A stretch of DNA of 8,750 nt, taken from positions 1-8,750 of the forward strand of contig PLYX01000115.1 of assembly GCA_003151895.1 (NCBI GenBank), in the 5' to 3' direction. Numbering within the stretch: the first letter of the stretch is position 1; each line of letters opens with the position of its first letter. Source of the stretch: Solirubrobacterales bacterium (GTDB taxonomy: Bacteria > Actinomycetota > Thermoleophilia > Solirubrobacterales > Solirubrobacteraceae). Below, piece by piece: positions 1 to 6,046 of the stretch. The notes beneath the pieces are model-generated. The model was not told the origin of the DNA, did no database searches, and was given only the letters and a program-made list of their open reading frames with translations. Position numbers and translations under genes: made by a program.

Positions 1-103
1 CGACGCAGACGGTCTGCAGGCCGAGCTGCGCGGCGCGGATCGCGGCGACGTAGCCGCCGGGACCGGAGCCGATCACGATCACGTCATACGAGGACTCAGT
101 CAT
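1..103 (-). CDS. lpdA: Dihydrolipoyl dehydrogenase, N-terminal part (runs off left edge)
   Basis: Only the first 34 codons are in the window. They read MTESSYDVIVIGSGPGGYVA and continue with AIRAAQLGLQTVCV. This is the N-terminal FAD-binding Rossmann strand with the GxGxxG dinucleotide motif (GSGPGG, residues 12-17) followed by the YVAAIRAAQLG helix typical of E3 dihydrolipoamide dehydrogenase. E3 reoxidises the lipoyl groups of 2-oxoacid dehydrogenase complexes and passes electrons to NAD+. The redox-active CxxxxC pair lies just beyond the edge, so a related flavoprotein disulfide reductase cannot be fully excluded. The ATG at 101-103 has no Shine-Dalgarno but sits 9 nt after a TAGTCT box. 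The gene is 33 bp downstream of the membrane-protein gene on the same strand. Confidence 0.85.
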   Translation of the reverse strand, partial: MTESSYDVIVIGSGPGGYVAAIRAAQLGLQTVCV

Positions 104-118
104 GCGGGTGTGAGACTA
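104..118 (-). promoter_or_regulatory. Putative -10 box for a nearly leaderless lpd transcript
   Basis: On the minus strand TAGTCT (118 to 113) fits the TAnnnT -10 consensus and is followed by 9 nt and then the lpd ATG. A start about 7 nt after the -10 would give a leader of 0-3 nt. There is no Shine-Dalgarno here and no recognisable -35. It is inferred from a spacing shared with thiE, thiO and argF in this window. Confidence 0.4.
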
Positions 119-136
119 TCGCAGCGCTTCGTCTGC

Positions 137-652
137 CTACGCCTCGCCTGCTCCAGATTCCCGATCACCTGCCTGGATGCGGCCCATGACGCGCACGAGC
201 TTCCAGAACAGCCAGCCCGCAAGCCCGATGCTGAGCGCGCACAGACCGGCGGCGAGCAACGTCTCGGCGACGATCAGCGCCAGCGAGGTGACGATGATCT
301 GAAAGGCGAGCAGCGCCTGGAAGCCGAGCACCGCCCAGTAGCGCCGCTCGTACATGCCCCATGCCAGCAGCAGCAGCACTCCGGCGAGGAAGAGTCCGCC
401 GGGCAGCGATCCCCCATGGCGCGAGAGGTTGTGCACGGTGGCCACGCTCACGCACACTCCGAGCGCCAATGCGATCGCCACCACGATCGCGACGCGCAAC
501 GCCGTGGGCCGCTCGTGCGGGCCGAGCGGTTGCAGCGAGGCGCGCGCCTCGATCTCGCGTTCCTGACGCGCGAGCAGGCGTTGCTCACGCGTGGGCGACT
601 CGTCGTACTCGGTCATGGTTGCGGGAGCGTCGCTAGCGCCGGCCATCGCCAT
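137..652 (-). CDS. Hypothetical small integral membrane protein
   Basis: I do not recognise this 171-residue protein. From the first ATG the N-terminal 50 residues are charged and probably helical (TREQRLLARQEREIEAR). They are followed by about four hydrophobic segments: residues 52-73 (ALRVAIVVAIALALGVCVSV), 84-98 (LPGGLFLAGVLLLLAW), 104-128 (YWAVLGFQALLAFQIIVTSL) and 132-150 (ETLLAAGLCALSIGLAGWLFW). A short basic tail ends at a TAG. The start is uncertain. ATG at 652 overlaps the end of thiE by 20 bp, whereas ATG at 616 (MTEYDESPTREQ) lies 16 bp after it, and neither has a good ribosome site. Codon use matches the neighbours. Its position between thiE and lpd suggests co-transcription with them but does not reveal a function. 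Confidence 0.75.
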   Translation of the reverse strand: MAMAGASDAPATMTEYDESPTREQRLLARQEREIEARASLQPLGPHERPTALRVAIVVAIALALGVCVSVATVHNLSRHGGSLPGGLFLAGVLLLLAWGMYERRYWAVLGFQALLAFQIIVTSLALIVAETLLAAGLCALSIGLAGWLFWKLVRVMGRIQAGDRESGAGEA

Positions 653-1349
653 TCAACAGCGGTCGCAGCTCGAGCGCGGCGCGCAGCGTGAGCGCGGCGC
701 GCTCGGGGTCGCGAGCGTCGCAGATGGCGCGCAGCACGCACACGCGTCCGGCGCCCGCGTCGAGCACGCAGACGATGTTCTCGCTGTCGATCCCGCCGAT
801 CGCGAAGAACGGTACGTGGGCGTGGGCCGCGGCGTAGCTGACGAGCTCGGGGCCGACCGGTGGGCGCCCGAGCTTGGTGGGGGTGGCGTGGACGGGGCCG
901 ACGCCGATGTAGTCGACGTGGGGTGTCCCGTCGGATGCGGTGGGCACGGCGGCGTCGATCTCGCTGGGCGTGTGGGTGGAGAGCCCGACGAGCATGTCGG
1001 GGCCGACGATCTTGCGTGCGTGGGCCACAGGCAGGTCGTCCTGGCCGACGTGGACGCCGTCGGCGCGCACCGCCGCGGCGATGTCGGGTCGATCGTTGAG
1101 GATGAACAGCGCGCCATGTGCGTCGCACACGTCGGCTGCGACACTCGCGGCTTCGGCGAGGAACTCGTCCTCGAGGTTCTTCTCGCGCAGCTGCACCACG
1201 TCGACCCCACCGGAGATCGCCGCGGCCAGAAAGTCATTGAGGTCGCGGTCGCCGGGCATGCAGTTGCACACGAGGTAGAGACGCGCGGCGGCGAGGCGCG
1301 CGCGGCGCTGCTCGCCGTTGGGATCGGGCACGGGTCGCAGGTGGGCCAT
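633..1349 (-). CDS. thiE: Thiamine phosphate synthase
   Basis: ThiE couples hydroxymethylpyrimidine diphosphate with thiazole phosphate to give thiamine phosphate. Counting from the chosen start (238 residues, close to the family norm), the TIM-barrel motifs appear in order: VVQLREK (51-57), ILNDR (83-87), DGVHVGQDDL (97-106), GLSTHT (122-127), the phosphate-binding GPVHATPTK (151-159) and FFAIGGI (181-187). The same frame is open to an ATG at 1460, but those extra 37 residues are low-complexity and basic and have no place in the family. ATG 1349 is preferred because a CAGACT box sits 7 nt upstream, the leaderless spacing seen for its neighbours. It is divergent from thiO-thiS-thiG, which make the other substrate. 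Sure of function, fairly sure of start. Confidence 0.95.
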   Translation of the reverse strand: MAHLRPVPDPNGEQRRARLAAARLYLVCNCMPGDRDLNDFLAAAISGGVDVVQLREKNLEDEFLAEAASVAADVCDAHGALFILNDRPDIAAAVRADGVHVGQDDLPVAHARKIVGPDMLVGLSTHTPSEIDAAVPTASDGTPHVDYIGVGPVHATPTKLGRPPVGPELVSYAAAHAHVPFFAIGGIDSENIVCVLDAGAGRVCVLRAICDARDPERAALTLRAALELRPLLNGDGRR

Positions 1350-1362
1350 CGCCCGCAGTCTG
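1350..1362 (-). promoter_or_regulatory. Putative -10 box for leaderless thiE
   Basis: Minus-strand CAGACT (1362 to 1357) differs by one base from the TAGACT box of argF. It is followed by 7 nt and the ATG at 1349. There is no Shine-Dalgarno. The first base departs from TAnnnT, so this is the weakest of the four similar boxes. Confidence 0.3.
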
Positions 1363-1454
1363 ACACCTGCGCACGGGCGCGCCCGCCCGGCGCTCTTCGT
1401 TGCCATCCAGAAGATGGCGTGACCGGCGGGCGAGTGGCGGGGCCAAGCGCCCTC

Positions 1455-1468
1455 TAGCATTCATGCTA
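1455..1468 (+). promoter_or_regulatory. Palindromic -10 box in the thiO/thiE divergent region
   Basis: TAGCAT (1455-1460), two bases, then ATGCTA (1463-1468) form a perfect 6-bp inverted repeat whose last base is the A of the thiO start codon. On the plus strand TAGCAT ends 7 nt before the thiO ATG, so transcription would start at or next to the ATG (leaderless). Because of the symmetry the minus strand also reads TAGCAT, pointing toward thiE. No clear -35 hexamer is visible on either side. Confidence 0.4.
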
Positions 1469-2760
1469 TGGGCGCCACAAACAGCTCCACGGTCGACTTG
1501 GCGATCGTCGGCGGCGGGATCGTCGGCCTGTCGGTGGCGTGGCGCGCGCGGGCTGGGGGCATGTCGGTGGCGGTGCTGGAGCGCGACGCGCTCGGCGCGG
1601 GCGCCACACACGCGGCGGCGGGGATGCTCGCCCCTGTGGCGGAGGTGGAGTTCGGCGAGGCGGGACGACGGGTGCTCGAGCTGGGCATGCGCTCGGCGCG
1701 GATGTGGCCCGCCTTCGCCGCCGAGCTGGAGCGGGCGAGCGGGATCGACGTGGGGCTGCGTCCCACCGGCACGCTCGTGGTGGCCCGCGACGACGACGAG
1801 GCGCGCGAGCTGGAGCGCCAGCTCGCCTTCCGCGAGTCGCTCGGATTGCGCGCCGTGCGGCTGCGCGCGAGCGAGGCGCGCGAGCACGAGCCGGCGCTCG
1901 CCCCGACGGTGCGCCTGGCGCTGCACGCGCCCGACGACCACAGCGTCGATCCACGCAGCGTTATCGCGGCCCTGCGGCGCGCATGCGAACAGAACGGAGT
2001 TGAGCTGCGCGAGCACGCCGACGTGCTCGGCGTGGAGCTCGACGCGAGCGAGACGCGTGTCGTAGGGGTCCGGGTTTCGAACGACCCGAGGGATGGGACG
2101 CCGGTGGCGGATGTGGGCGGTGGCGGCGACGCGAATGGGGGATTTTTGGGGGATGGGCTGGCTTTCGAGGTGGTGTACGCGCGCGATGTGGTTGTGGCGG
2201 CCGGTGCGTGGAGCGGTGGGTTGGCGGGGTTGCCCGGCGGCGCCGGGGTGCCGGTGCGTCCCGTGAAGGGTCAGATCATGCGTTTGCGCGACCCCGCCGG
2301 CCCCGGCCTGTTGGAGGGGGTGGTGCGCTTCAAGGGCGGCTATCTCGTCCCGCGCGGCGACGGGCGCTACGTGCTTGGGGCGACGATGGAGGAGCGCGGC
2401 TTCGAGCCCTACGCGACGGTAGGCGGCGTGTACGAGCTGCTGCGCAACGCCCACGAGCTCGTGCCGGGCGTGAGCGAGCTGCACATAGAGGAGCTCGGAG
2501 TGGGCTATCGCCCAAGCACGCCCGACAACGCCCCTGTGATCGGACCGGGCGCGCTTGAGGGGTTGACGTGGGCGACCGGCCACCACCGCAACGGCATCCT
2601 GCTCGCCTCGCTGACAGCCGAGCTGGTGATGGCGTCTCTTGCGGGGCGCCGGTCCGCCGCCGGCGGGCACGATCTCGACGAGCTGCTTGCCATCTGCGAT
2701 CCCGGCCGCTTCGCATCGCGCGCTTCCGACATCGAGAACGACCCCGTTCCCCTTCCATGA
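1468..2760 (+). CDS. thiO: Glycine oxidase, FAD-dependent (thiazole branch of thiamine synthesis)
   Basis: ThiO oxidises glycine to dehydroglycine (iminoacetate), the two-carbon/nitrogen donor for thiazole synthase in aerobic bacteria. The 430-residue protein is a DAO-family flavoenzyme. It has an N-terminal FAD Rossmann motif VGGGIVG (14-20) with an acidic strand end LERD (37-40), then the AAGMLAP signature (50-56). At the C-terminus are GYRPSTPDNAPVIGP (from about 346) and GHHRNGILLA (from about 371), which close the FAD and substrate site. It is longer than most ThiO proteins (about 350-380). A Gly/Asp-rich stretch at residues about 200-233 interrupts the usual transition into the VVVAAGAWS strand and accounts for part of the excess. 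The last codons overlap thiS by ATGA. The start has no Shine-Dalgarno but has a TAGCAT box 7 nt upstream. Confidence 0.93.
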   Translation: MGATNSSTVDLAIVGGGIVGLSVAWRARAGGMSVAVLERDALGAGATHAAAGMLAPVAEVEFGEAGRRVLELGMRSARMWPAFAAELERASGIDVGLRPTGTLVVARDDDEARELERQLAFRESLGLRAVRLRASEAREHEPALAPTVRLALHAPDDHSVDPRSVIAALRRACEQNGVELREHADVLGVELDASETRVVGVRVSNDPRDGTPVADVGGGGDANGGFLGDGLAFEVVYARDVVVAAGAWSGGLAGLPGGAGVPVRPVKGQIMRLRDPAGPGLLEGVVRFKGGYLVPRGDGRYVLGATMEERGFEPYATVGGVYELLRNAHELVPGVSELHIEELGVGYRPSTPDNAPVIGPGALEGLTWATGHHRNGILLASLTAELVMASLAGRRSAAGGHDLDELLAICDPGRFASRASDIENDPVPLP

Positions 2761-2960
2761 TCTACCTCAACGGCAATCGCCACGACGACGGCGCCGGGCA
2801 GACGGTGGCAGCCGTGCTGCAGCTTCTCGGTCTGCCCACCGACGCACGTGGCGTGGCGGTGGCGGTGGCCGGCGAGGTTGTGCCAAAGGCCGGCTGGGCG
2901 ACGTTTGAGATCCCCGAGGGCGCGCGCGTGGAGGTGCTCACCGCGATGCAGGGAGGATGA
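2757..2960 (+). CDS. thiS: Sulfur carrier protein ThiS
   Basis: This is a 67-residue ubiquitin-like protein starting MIYLNGNRHD and ending in the diagnostic Gly-Gly (LTAMQGG). Its C-terminus is adenylated and then thiocarboxylated, and it delivers sulfur to ThiG. The order of the fold is visible: strand 1 IYLNG, helix TVAAVLQLLG, strand GVAVAVAGEVV, then the loop and strand RVEVLTAMQGG. The ATG overlaps the thiO stop as ATGA (2757-2760) and its own stop overlaps the next ATG in the same way, so translational coupling is likely. The length is normal for the family, and its place between thiO and thiG confirms the assignment. Confidence 0.95.
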   Translation: MIYLNGNRHDDGAGQTVAAVLQLLGLPTDARGVAVAVAGEVVPKAGWATFEIPEGARVEVLTAMQGG

Positions 2961-3829
2961 TTGGGCGTATGAGCAATTCGCCGACGCAACTGTCCGCGGA
3001 ATCCCACGGTCAGCCGGGCGAGCCGATGCTCGTGGACGAGTCCGCATCCCAGACCGACCCGCTCACGATCGCCGGCCGCACGCTTCACTCGCGGCTGCTG
3101 CTCGGCACGGGCGGCTTCCCCTCACTCGCGCTGCTCGCCGAAGCGATTCGCGCCTCAGGCACCGAGCTTGTGACTGTCGCGCTGCGCCGTGTCGATCTAA
3201 GTCCCACCCACCCGCGCGGTTCGCTGATCGACGTCTTGGAGCAGGAGGGGGTCGAGCTGTTGCCGAACACCGCCGGCTGCTACACGGCGCGCGACGCGGT
3301 GCTCACCGCCAAGCTCGCCCGCGAGGCGTTCTCCACCGACTGGGTGAAGCTCGAGGTGATCGGCGACGAGGACACGCTGCTCCCAGACGCTCCCGAGCTC
3401 TTGAAGGCTGCCGAGCAGCTCGTGGACGACGGTTTCGTGGTGCTCCCCTACACCACCGACGATCCGGTGCTGGCGCGGCGTCTCGTCGACGTGGGGTGCG
3501 CCGCGGTGATGCCACTCGGCGCCCCGATCGGCAGCGGCATGGGCATCCGCAACCCCTACAACATCGCGCTCATCCGCGAAGCGGTGCAGGTCCCAGTGGT
3601 GCTCGACGCGGGCGTCGGCACTGCCTCTGACGCGGCGCAGGCCATGGAGCTCGGCTGCGACGCGGTGATGGTCGCGAGCGCTGTCTCGCGCGCTCAGGAC
3701 CCGGTGGCGATGGCCGCCGCGATGCGCGCGGCTGTGCAGGCCGGGCGGCTGGCCCGCGCCGCGGGACGCATCCCGCGGCGCACCTACGCCACCGCCTCGA
3801 CGCCCGAGGAGGGTCTGGCGGAACTTTGA
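2957..3829 (+). CDS. thiG: Thiazole synthase
   Basis: ThiG assembles the thiazole phosphate ring from deoxyxylulose phosphate, dehydroglycine and ThiS thiocarboxylate. The 290-residue TIM barrel has, in order: DPLTIAGRTLHSRLLLGTGGF (34-54), TVALRRVDL (73-81), LPNTAGCYTA (102-111), the Schiff-base lysine in WVKLEVIGD (K131), VLPYTTDDP, MPLGAPIGSGMGIRNP and VVLDAGVGTASDA. The site usually read as (N)TAI before the conserved xDP is ASAVSRAQDP here. The N-terminus carries about 30 residues beyond the barrel. ATG 2957 overlaps thiS (ATGA), but GGGAGG (2951-2956) directly abuts it. ATG 2969 (MSNSPTQ) lies 12 nt from that site and is an alternative. It is the last gene of the thiOSG operon and is followed by a hairpin. 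Confidence 0.95.
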   Translation: MIGRMSNSPTQLSAESHGQPGEPMLVDESASQTDPLTIAGRTLHSRLLLGTGGFPSLALLAEAIRASGTELVTVALRRVDLSPTHPRGSLIDVLEQEGVELLPNTAGCYTARDAVLTAKLAREAFSTDWVKLEVIGDEDTLLPDAPELLKAAEQLVDDGFVVLPYTTDDPVLARRLVDVGCAAVMPLGAPIGSGMGIRNPYNIALIREAVQVPVVLDAGVGTASDAAQAMELGCDAVMVASAVSRAQDPVAMAAAMRAAVQAGRLARAAGRIPRRTYATASTPEEGLAEL

Positions 3830-3875
3830 TCGGTTCCGTCCAGCGGTGATCCGTGGGGCGAATGTCCGCGCGCGC

Positions 3876-3919
3876 CGCATACACGAGTTGGTCCGTTGGT
3901 TAGTCAACTCGTGTATGCG
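3876..3919. terminator. Hairpin between convergent thiG and cupredoxin genes (likely bidirectional terminator)
   Basis: CGCATACACGAGTTG (3876-3890) and its exact reverse complement (3905-3919) form a 15-bp perfect stem around a 14-nt loop. It lies 46 bp after the thiG stop and 24 bp beyond the stop of the minus-strand cupredoxin gene, so one stem could serve both transcripts. No T-run follows on either strand, as is common in GC-rich actinobacteria. A protein-binding inverted repeat is the alternative. Confidence 0.6.
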
Positions 3920-3943
3920 CGCGTATACGGCACACGGCACAAC

Positions 3944-4402
3944 TCACTGCACTACTTCGATCGTCCCGTTCATCGTGGCGGGGTGCAGGGTGCAGCGGTA
4001 GTGGATGATCCCGGGTTTGGTCACCGTGACCTTGAACGTGCCGCCTTCCCCGAAGTTTTTCGAGGCGAATTTGCTCGGGCCTGACGCGGAGGTGACGTTG
4101 TGTTCGACCGGGTCGTGGTTGGTCCATTCGATCGTGCTCCCCACCTTCACCTTCAGCGTGTCCGGTTCGATCGAGATTTCGTGATAGGAGATCTTCACCA
4201 GCCCGCTCTGGACCTGAGCGTTGGCGGGCGGGCTCGCGTAGTTGATCTTCCCGTTGGTGGTCAGCCCGCTCTTGGTGGCTTCGCTCGTCGTGCTCTTGGT
4301 GCTCGTCGTGGCGCTCGATTTGCTCGACCCGCAACCCGCGGCGAACAGGGCCGCGCCGCACGCGAGCGCGACACTAGACTGACGGATTGTGCCGCGCCAC
4401 AT
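3944..4402 (-). CDS. Cupredoxin (plastocyanin-like) lipoprotein
   Basis: This is a predicted cell-surface blue-copper electron carrier. The 152 residues begin with a lipoprotein signal: positive n-region MWRGTIRQ, hydrophobic VALACGAALF, then a lipobox AAGC (C24). A Ser/Thr/Lys linker (25-48) leads to a single cupredoxin domain (about 66-152). Copper ligands are visible: H101 in VEHNV, and C137, H140 and M144 in the final CTLHPATM block, with three residues between His and Met. The domain ends GTIEVV as usual. The frame stays open much further upstream, but only this ATG gives a signal peptide. The consequence is odd: the first 14 bp overlap the start of the divergent argF. A TAAGCT box (4422 to 4417, minus) lies inside argF. 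The redox partner is unknown. Confidence 0.88.
   Translation of the reverse strand: MWRGTIRQSSVALACGAALFAAGCGSSKSSATTSTKSTTSEATKSGLTTNGKINYASPPANAQVQSGLVKISYHEISIEPDTLKVKVGSTIEWTNHDPVEHNVTSASGPSKFASKNFGEGGTFKVTVTKPGIIHYRCTLHPATMNGTIEVVQ
4375..4388 (+). promoter_or_regulatory. Putative -10 box for leaderless argF
   Basis: TAGACT (4375-4380) is followed by 8 nt and the argF GTG, and there is no Shine-Dalgarno. An in-frame TGA at 4380-4382 rules out an earlier argF start. The box lies inside the signal-peptide codons of the divergent cupredoxin gene. No -35 is evident. Confidence 0.4.
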
Positions 4403-5324
4403 CCTCACAGGTGCCGAGCTTAGCGCGGCGGAGATCGACGCGCTGCTCGACCGTGCGATCGAGCTGAAGGGCGCCCCGCTCTCCTCGCGCGCGCTCGCGG
4501 GACGCGGGGTGGCGCTGATCTTCGAGAAGCCCTCCACGCGCACCCGGCTCTCGTTCGAGATGGGGGTGTATGAGCTCGGCGGCCACCCGGTTGTGTTGCG
4601 CCCGGGGGAGATGCAGCTCTCGCGCGGCGAGTCCGCGCGCGACACCGCGCTCGTGCTCTCACGCCAGGTGGCGGCCGTGGGGATGCGCACCGGGCCCGAC
4701 TCGCTGCTTGCAGAGCTCGCCGAGCACGCGCAGATACCCGTGTTCAACATGCTCACCGCCCTGCACCACCCCTGCCAGGCGCTTGCCGACCTGATGACCG
4801 TGCGCGAGGCGTTCGGCACGCTCACCGGACTGCGCCTGGCGTATGTCGGCGATGGCACGAACGTGGCTCGCTCGCTTGGGATCCTCGGCACGCTTGCCGG
4901 CATGGACGTCGCGATCGCCTCGCCGCCCGGCTACTCGCTCGAGGACGACCTGTCGTTGCCGCCCGGCGCCGAGGGGTCGCTGACGCTCTACCACGACCCG
5001 CGCGAGGCGGCATCGGGCGCACACGCGCTCTATACCGACGTGTGGGTCAGCATGGGGGACGAGGCCGGCGCGAAGGCAGGCGGTGAGGCAGGCGGTGAGG
5101 CAGGCGCGCAGGAGCGCCGCGCGGCGCTCGCCCCCTACCGCATCGACGACGCGCTTCTCGACGCGGCCGCCCCCGACGCGATCGCCCTGCACTGCCTGCC
5201 TGCCCACCCGGGCGAGGAGATCACCGCCGAGGTCCTCTACGGCCCGCGCCAGCGCATCTGGGACCAGGCCGAGAACCGCCGCCATGTGCAGAAGGCCCTG
5301 CTCGAGTTTCTGCTGGCGGCCTAA
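4389..5324 (+). CDS. argF: Ornithine carbamoyltransferase
   Basis: This enzyme transfers the carbamoyl group from carbamoyl phosphate to ornithine, giving citrulline in arginine synthesis. All family signatures are present in 311 residues: carbamoyl-phosphate loop FEKPSTRTRLSFE (45-57), HHPCQALAD (126-134), the DxxxSMG ornithine loop DVWVSMG (217-223) and HCLPAHPGEEI (268-278). Start GTG 4389 gives the normal RHILTGAELS beginning, and an in-frame TGA just upstream fixes it. Right after SMGD, in a surface loop, residues 225-240 are four EAGx-type repeats coded by a 12-bp tandem repeat; other OTCases usually have only a few acidic residues there. No other arginine gene is in the window, so the gene seems to stand alone. 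Confidence 0.96.
   Translation: MPRHILTGAELSAAEIDALLDRAIELKGAPLSSRALAGRGVALIFEKPSTRTRLSFEMGVYELGGHPVVLRPGEMQLSRGESARDTALVLSRQVAAVGMRTGPDSLLAELAEHAQIPVFNMLTALHHPCQALADLMTVREAFGTLTGLRLAYVGDGTNVARSLGILGTLAGMDVAIASPPGYSLEDDLSLPPGAEGSLTLYHDPREAASGAHALYTDVWVSMGDEAGAKAGGEAGGEAGAQERRAALAPYRIDDALLDAAAPDAIALHCLPAHPGEEITAEVLYGPRQRIWDQAENRRHVQKALLEFLLAA
5061..5108 (+). repeat. 12-bp tandem repeat, four copies, inside argF
   Basis: Four consecutive 12-mers start at 5061, 5073, 5085 and 5097. The central copy is GAGGCAGGCGGT and the others differ by one to three bases. They code in frame for EAGA, KAGG, EAGG and EAGA. This explains the unusual glycine-rich loop of the argF product and looks like in-frame slippage expansion. 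Confidence 0.9.
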
Positions 5325-5369
5325 CAGGTAGGACGCTCTCACCGGCATCGCGCCGACGCGCAGCCGCAC

Positions 5370-5377
5370 AAGGAAGG
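5370..5377 (+). promoter_or_regulatory. Ribosome binding site of the phasin-like gene
   Basis: AAGGAAGG ends 6 nt before the ATG at 5384. It fixes this start and shows that the gene has a leadered transcript or is read through from argF. Confidence 0.7.
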
Positions 5378-5383
5378 TCAAAC

Positions 5384-5896
5384 ATGCCCACAGGCAAATC
5401 GCGCCCGGACTCTCAGCCGTCACTGATGGAACAGCTGCTCGCCCACACCCTGGACCCACTCGGGGTCGTGATGCTGACCCGCGAGCGCATTCAGGAGACG
5501 CTCGAGGAGGCGGTCCAGCGTGGGCGGGTGACCCGCACCGACGCCAACGATCTGGCCGGGGAGCTGCTGCGCCGCGGCCGTCAGCAGACCGAGGAACTGC
5601 TGACCGACATGGAGCGGGCGCTCGACAGCGGCCGCGAGCGGATGGAGAGCGCGACCGGGAAGCGCTCACGCCTGAGCGACGGCGTCAGCCGCCTCGCCCG
5701 CACCGCCGAGGCCGCCCGGCGCACCGTGAGCCCGGGCGGGTTTCCGATCCCGGGCTACGACGAGCTGACCGCGCGCCACGTCCAGGCCCGTCTGGACGGT
5801 CTGAGCCGGGCCCAGCTACGCGAGGTCGGCGAGTACGAGCGCCGCCACGCCAATCGCAAGACCGTCCTCGACGCCGTGGAACGGGCGCTGAAGTAG
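5384..5896 (+). CDS. Phasin-like helical protein with C-terminal PGYDELT-type domain
   Basis: The function is not known. The 170-residue soluble protein has two parts. Residues 30-90 (LTRERIQETLEEAVQRGRVT, then DANDLAGELLRRGRQQTEELL) form a long charged amphipathic helix. It resembles phasin-type proteins associated with polyhydroxyalkanoate granules, where a 'REKIQE..EEAVERGRVT..DA..L..ELL' pattern is common. After a basic Ser/Arg linker, residues 119-170 carry PIPGYDELTARHVQARLDGL, SRAQLREV, YERRHANRKTVL and ERAL, a short helical domain I recall from many actinobacterial proteins. A good ribosome site, AAGGAAGG (5370-5377), lies 6 nt before the ATG, unlike the leaderless genes nearby. It is 59 bp after argF on the same strand. 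A structural or nucleoid/granule role is only a guess. Confidence 0.8.
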   Translation: MPTGKSRPDSQPSLMEQLLAHTLDPLGVVMLTRERIQETLEEAVQRGRVTRTDANDLAGELLRRGRQQTEELLTDMERALDSGRERMESATGKRSRLSDGVSRLARTAEAARRTVSPGGFPIPGYDELTARHVQARLDGLSRAQLREVGEYERRHANRKTVLDAVERALK

Positions 5897-5940
5897 CCGC
5901 CGCCTCGCCCGGCCGGCCGGCCCCGGGACGCAACCGGCTC

Positions 5941-5982
5941 CTGACCCCAAAACGTCTCCGCCTCGCCGACGTTTGGGTTCAG
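5941..5982. repeat. Imperfect inverted repeat (hairpin) in intergenic DNA
   Basis: CTGACCCCAAAACGTC (5941-5956) pairs with GACGTTTGGGTTCAG (5968-5982) across an 11-nt loop, with one mismatch and one bulged base. It lies 44 bp after the phasin-like gene and could end its transcript. A related sequence follows at 6006-6046. Confidence 0.6.
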
Positions 5983-6046
5983 ATGCGCGCGGGGGCGGCT
6001 GCTCGCCCCAAAACTCAGACGCATCGGGCGATTAGGGTTGAAATGC
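5945..6046. repeat. Two similar 42-bp units, period 61 bp
   Basis: Unit 1 (5945-5986) and unit 2 (6006-6046) both begin CCCCAAAAC, share a CGC(C/A)TCG core and end GGGTT(C/G)A(G/A)ATGC, with one 1-bp length difference. An outer pair, GCAACCGG (5931-5938) and its complement CCGGTTGC (6047-6054), brackets both units, and GGGACGCAA occurs at 5925 and 6055. The alignment was done by eye. Confidence 0.5.

Noticed and set aside
591..1457. Long plus-strand open frame opposite thiE
   Set aside because: It is antisense to a clear thiE. The translation is rich in His, Gly and Val with no recognisable domain, as expected from a GC-rich shadow frame.
1350..1467. TPP riboswitch in the thiO-thiE gap
   Set aside because: The conserved core sequences were not found on either strand, and there is no room on the thiO side.
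1234..2670. 478-codon minus-strand open frame opposite thiO
   Set aside because: It is antisense to well-conserved thiO and very rich in Arg, His and Ala, with no motif.
4403..4903. Upstream extension of the cupredoxin frame inside argF
   Set aside because: The extra residues are Ser/Arg-rich antisense argF. The lipoprotein signal begins at ATG 4402.
5970..5990. tRNA-like GGTTCAGAT segment
   Set aside because: It resembles a T-loop only. No acceptor stem, anticodon arm or D-loop can be folded around it.
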